From Chromera velia (Eukaryota > Sar > Chromeraceae): 56,187 nucleotides of DNA. Shown here piece by piece: positions 53,458 through 56,187 of the stretch; positions within the stretch are counted from its first letter, which is position 1; every line of letters starts with the position of its first letter. A model generated the notes under the pieces. That model had not been told where the DNA came from. It searched no databases and was given only the letters and a program-made list of their open reading frames with translations. A program made the translations under genes and the position numbers. The stretch lies in contig JAHBMJ010000123.1 in NCBI GenBank assembly GCA_018398765.1, positions 1-56,187 on the forward strand, read 5' to 3'.

Positions 53458-54825
53458 TCTAACAAAACGTAGTTGCAAATCATCTAACGCTTTCATGTCT
53501 GCTTGACTGAGAGAAAACGCTTCTAGCCCGTAAAGGGCCACAGGAATCCACAGGCCCCAAAAGAGCATAATTTTCGAAGTCGGAGAGAGATGACTAAGAG
53601 AAACACAAAGCCCAATGACCCCCCTGAGTGCCCTCTCTACCACTTCCAGGCGATGTCTCACAGAGGAACGGAGAGATCCGCCTTCAAAAAAGGTGTAGCC
53701 TAAATATTTATACTGGCCCATTCTCTCGACTTCCTTCCCTTCAAAAAACATTGGCTGACTAATATTCTCCTTGCTGCAGGAAAGCCTCATTATTTTTGTC
53801 TTTTTCAAATTGACCGTGAGGCCCCACGTCCGACAATATTCCGCCAATTTATTCATTCTCGCTTGAAGCTTATGTGAAAAACGACCAAACAGAACAAGGT
53901 CGTCAGCGTAACCGAGGCTTTCGATAGGCTCGGGCCCAACACAGATCGTATCATCCTGACTGACCCTGACTTTCCCTCTTTTCCTCTTCACCGCTACTTT
54001 GGTCTTCTTGTTCCCTTTCACAATGCCAACCCCTCTCAATCTGCCTGCCCAAGGGTAGTCACGTGCTCTGCTTTCTATAGACCTCTCGTCAGACACTGTT
54101 CCATCCTTCTCTGATTCTTCCCCCCCGAGCTCATCCTCTCGGTGAGCCGAGAGGCAGATGTGGTGGTGCAGATTATTAATGAACAGAAGGAAGAGCAGGA
54201 GAGAGAGAGGGTTACCCTGTTTCACCCCCGCCCCTTCCTGTATCTCCCTATCAGCACCATCGACCCTCGCCCAGACATCAAAGTACATAGCATGCACCAT
54301 TAAAACATCACATTCCGATACACCCTCCTCCCGAAGCCGTCTCAGCAACAGACCTCGAGGGACCTTATCAAACGCCTTAGAAAAGTCAACGAACGCAGCC
54401 AGAAGGGGGAGTTTCCAGGCTTTGGAGCTCGCTACAAGTCCTGCCAGCGCCGCAATGGCCTCCCTGGTCCCGACCCCCTTCCTGAACCCCAGCTGGCGGT
54501 TGTTTAATGAGGTCTGTTCCCTCAATCTCTCGTCCATCAGGAGGGCAAACAGTTTCGCAAGCAAACACACAATATGGATAGGTCTCCATTCCGAGCAGTC
54601 ACAAGAGGGGGGGCCTTTCGAAACAGGAACTACACGGATCAAATTCCAAAGAAACGGCCAATAGGAATAACGATGAAATAAATTAAAGAAGACAAAAAGA
54701 AGGAAACGAAAAAGGGGAGGGGAGCTGAAACAAAGGTCAAGATGCCTGGAGGAAACGCCCCCAATTCCATCAGCCTTACTCGTATCAATCGATTGGAGTG
54801 CACCGATAATCCTTTTATAAGACAA
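53455..54825 (-). pseudogene. LINE reverse transcriptase
   Basis: 456 codons in one frame. Blocks: TSKADGIGGVSSRHL, VVPVSKGPP and EWRPIHIVCLLAKLFA, QLGFRKGVGTREAI, AAFVDFSKAFDKVPR, GAGVKQGNPLSLLLFLLFIN, then a long charged insertion of about 95 residues, SLGYADDLVLFG (catalytic YADD intact), LTVNLKKTKIM, YKYLGYTF. The lengths and motifs are standard for LINE enzymes except for the insertion before the YADD block. The ATG at 54825 is arbitrary because the enzyme would continue from the endonuclease. Confidence 0.95.
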
Positions 54826-55000
54826 GGCCGGGGGAGGAGGGGGGAAGCAACTGGAGGAGGAGGGAGCCCTTCACCCTCAAATACAGAGGCCCAGAAATCG
54901 GTAAAAGCCGCGGGGGTCGGTCTGTCTCCCCCACCTCTCGCACTGCTCTTTTCCCTCTTCCACCTCCAAATCGCCGAGGGGTCGGTCGCAGCCTCCCTTG

Positions 55001-55303
55001 CTAACCTCTCTGCTTGCCTGTTACTTTACGGGCAAACAGTCTCTTCCTTGTCCTGTGAAGGGACTCAAGCTTTCGCTTCGCACTCTGGGTGGGACCTCCC
55101 CGGTCACCTTTATCTGCCCCCCATATTCCTCTCAGGTCCTTCCATTCTCTCTCGGCCTCTCTCACCTCCCTTTGTTTAGCCAAACATTCCTCATCCCACC
55201 AGTCTAGCCGGGATGACTCCCGTTGACTTATGTCCTTTCTTTCTTTCTTGTTTTCCTTTCTGCTTCCCATCCTTACCCCTTTGGAATTCCGCCGGCTAGG
55301 CAT
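55001..55303 (-). pseudogene. LINE linker between endonuclease and reverse transcriptase
   Basis: A frame with RLDWWDEECLAKQREVREAE and a basic tail. The W-W-D-x-x-C block is usual between LINE endonuclease and reverse transcriptase. Its frame differs from both neighbours. Confidence 0.75.
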
Positions 55304-55452
55304 GTTTGCTAGGAGTCAGAAATCTGTCGTAACTGCTCTGTCAGAGAGAAAGACACTGCATCTGATGGGGGCGGCTCGGGCGGAGGTTTTGGAGGATCAA
55401 AGAAGTGAGAAACAGGGTCTCCTCACTCCTGCGCTTGACGTAAACCCTCATC

Positions 55453-56187
55453 CTATAAGTTTAGCCCCTCATTCTCTGTGAACGCTTTCAGAGAGAGGGC
55501 CACCCCCATCAACTCATCGTCACAGACAGGGGTACATCTGCCTACTTCACTCAGATGAGAGAGAGGCCGGGAGAGGGACCAGTCAGAAATACATTCATGC
55601 ATAGACGAAGAGGGAGGAGAAGAGAAATCAAAAGAAAGAGAGACAGCCGTATGCTGCTTTGCGACCTCTAAACGTGACTCGACCACGTAAAAAGAGAGAT
55701 AACAAAGAAGCAGAGGGTCAATCAAAGGAATATCAATTACCGACTTAGACTTCCCACTCTTAAAGGTCCATGCCCCGGTTAGTCTGACCTCCACCTCCCT
55801 TCTTTCATCCTTTAGGTGCAGACCGGCGGCTGGCAGGAAGTTGGACTTCTCGCAAAGTGAGTGAAGGATCCAACGACCTGCTTCGTCAAGATTTGAACAT
55901 AGAGACTTATGCGTGAATTCCAGTGAGTGTCCATCTGTATTCTTATTCCCTTCATGCCCTGTCCCGGTTTCAGTATCTATTTCCCTTTCCCACGTAACCC
56001 CCTTTGGGCACTCGCTAGCCAGGTGTGCATTCAGGTCCCCCATCACTATTCGCAGATCTGACAGGGGGATAGCGTATAACGCCTCCAACAATTCTTCCCT
56101 CTCTTCATTTACCCATTCTCTGGAACCTCTATAGTCCGAATTGGCATACAGAAGATACATACCGAAGACGTGCAGCGTTCGGGTATG
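55453..56187 (-). pseudogene. LINE AP-type endonuclease (partial)
   Basis: Encodes LSDLRIVMGDLNAHLASECP (the G-D-x-N block), then N-T-D-G, LTGAWTFKSGKSKSVIDIPL (the T-W/F...S-x-I-D block), and AKQHTAVSLSF at the end, where a S-D-H motif is expected; the aspartate before the catalytic histidine reads Gln. The frame is open to the window edge, so the start is not visible. Confidence 0.85.

Larger units (their letters stand above)
52529..56187 (-). mobile_element. Non-LTR retrotransposon (LINE), degenerate, 5' end outside window
   Basis: Minus strand. Order: AP-type endonuclease (56187-55453), linker with WWDEEC (55303-55001), reverse transcriptase (54825-53455), C-terminal region with a CCHC-like finger (to 52529). 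In-frame TAG codons at about 55453, 53455 and 53140, plus frame changes between endonuclease and reverse transcriptase, make it inactive. The continuing similarity to LINE proteins across the TAG stops shows they are recent. The 5' end lies beyond the window. Confidence 0.92.

Overview
The window looks like nuclear DNA of an intron-rich alga with a secondary plastid. A chromerid alveolate such as Chromera velia is my best guess (inference, about 55%). The reasons are multi-exon genes with GT-AG introns, a transporter that starts with a signal-peptide-plus-transit-peptide leader, abundant microsatellites inside introns, and dense nested retroelements. There is no bacterial organisation: no operons, ribosome binding sites, tRNA/rRNA or CRISPR were seen.

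Host genes. A minus-strand gene at 16237-17009 encodes a small membrane protein of the COPI-associated family. It diverges from a plus-strand gene at 17524-23366 for which I could build a phase-consistent 11-exon, 675-residue model. This is a MATE transporter of the plastid EDS5-like type with a bipartite plastid leader. A second divergent pair lies at 44317-45477 (minus, unknown soluble protein, 3' end unresolved) and 46740-49583 (plus, unknown 221-residue protein with a hydrophobic leader and a possible 9-nt microexon). Two possibly related lysine/arginine-rich proteins lie in inverted orientation at 25054-26313 and 29267-30121; the first runs into a 51-bp minisatellite.

Mobile DNA. Two minus-strand Ty3/gypsy elements dominate 4.6-11.8 kb and 30.5-41.3 kb. 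Each has matched LTRs (196 bp and 337 bp) once younger insertions are removed. The second carries a chromodomain, so it is a chromovirus. Both are broken, and the second has FIDG instead of FIDD at the reverse transcriptase active site. Three families of non-autonomous hAT-like elements, recognised by 8-bp target duplications, are inserted in or beside them: 4825-5815, 12279-13186 and 37671-37904 (one family), 8611-9475, and 30527-32608. Another 3.25-kb inverted-repeat element (36966-40216) splits the second gag gene and itself contains one of the small hAT-like elements and a 228-bp hairpin. A decayed non-LTR (LINE) element runs off the right edge (52529-56187). It ends in a TTTC-type simple repeat. 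At the left, 1471-3445 holds a decayed minus-strand reading frame with a GIY-YIG nuclease-like domain.

The rest is simple repeats (GAA, GAAA, CT, GT/CA and a 1.3-kb pyrimidine-rich minisatellite), one 107-base assembly gap, and AT-rich sequence in which I see nothing.
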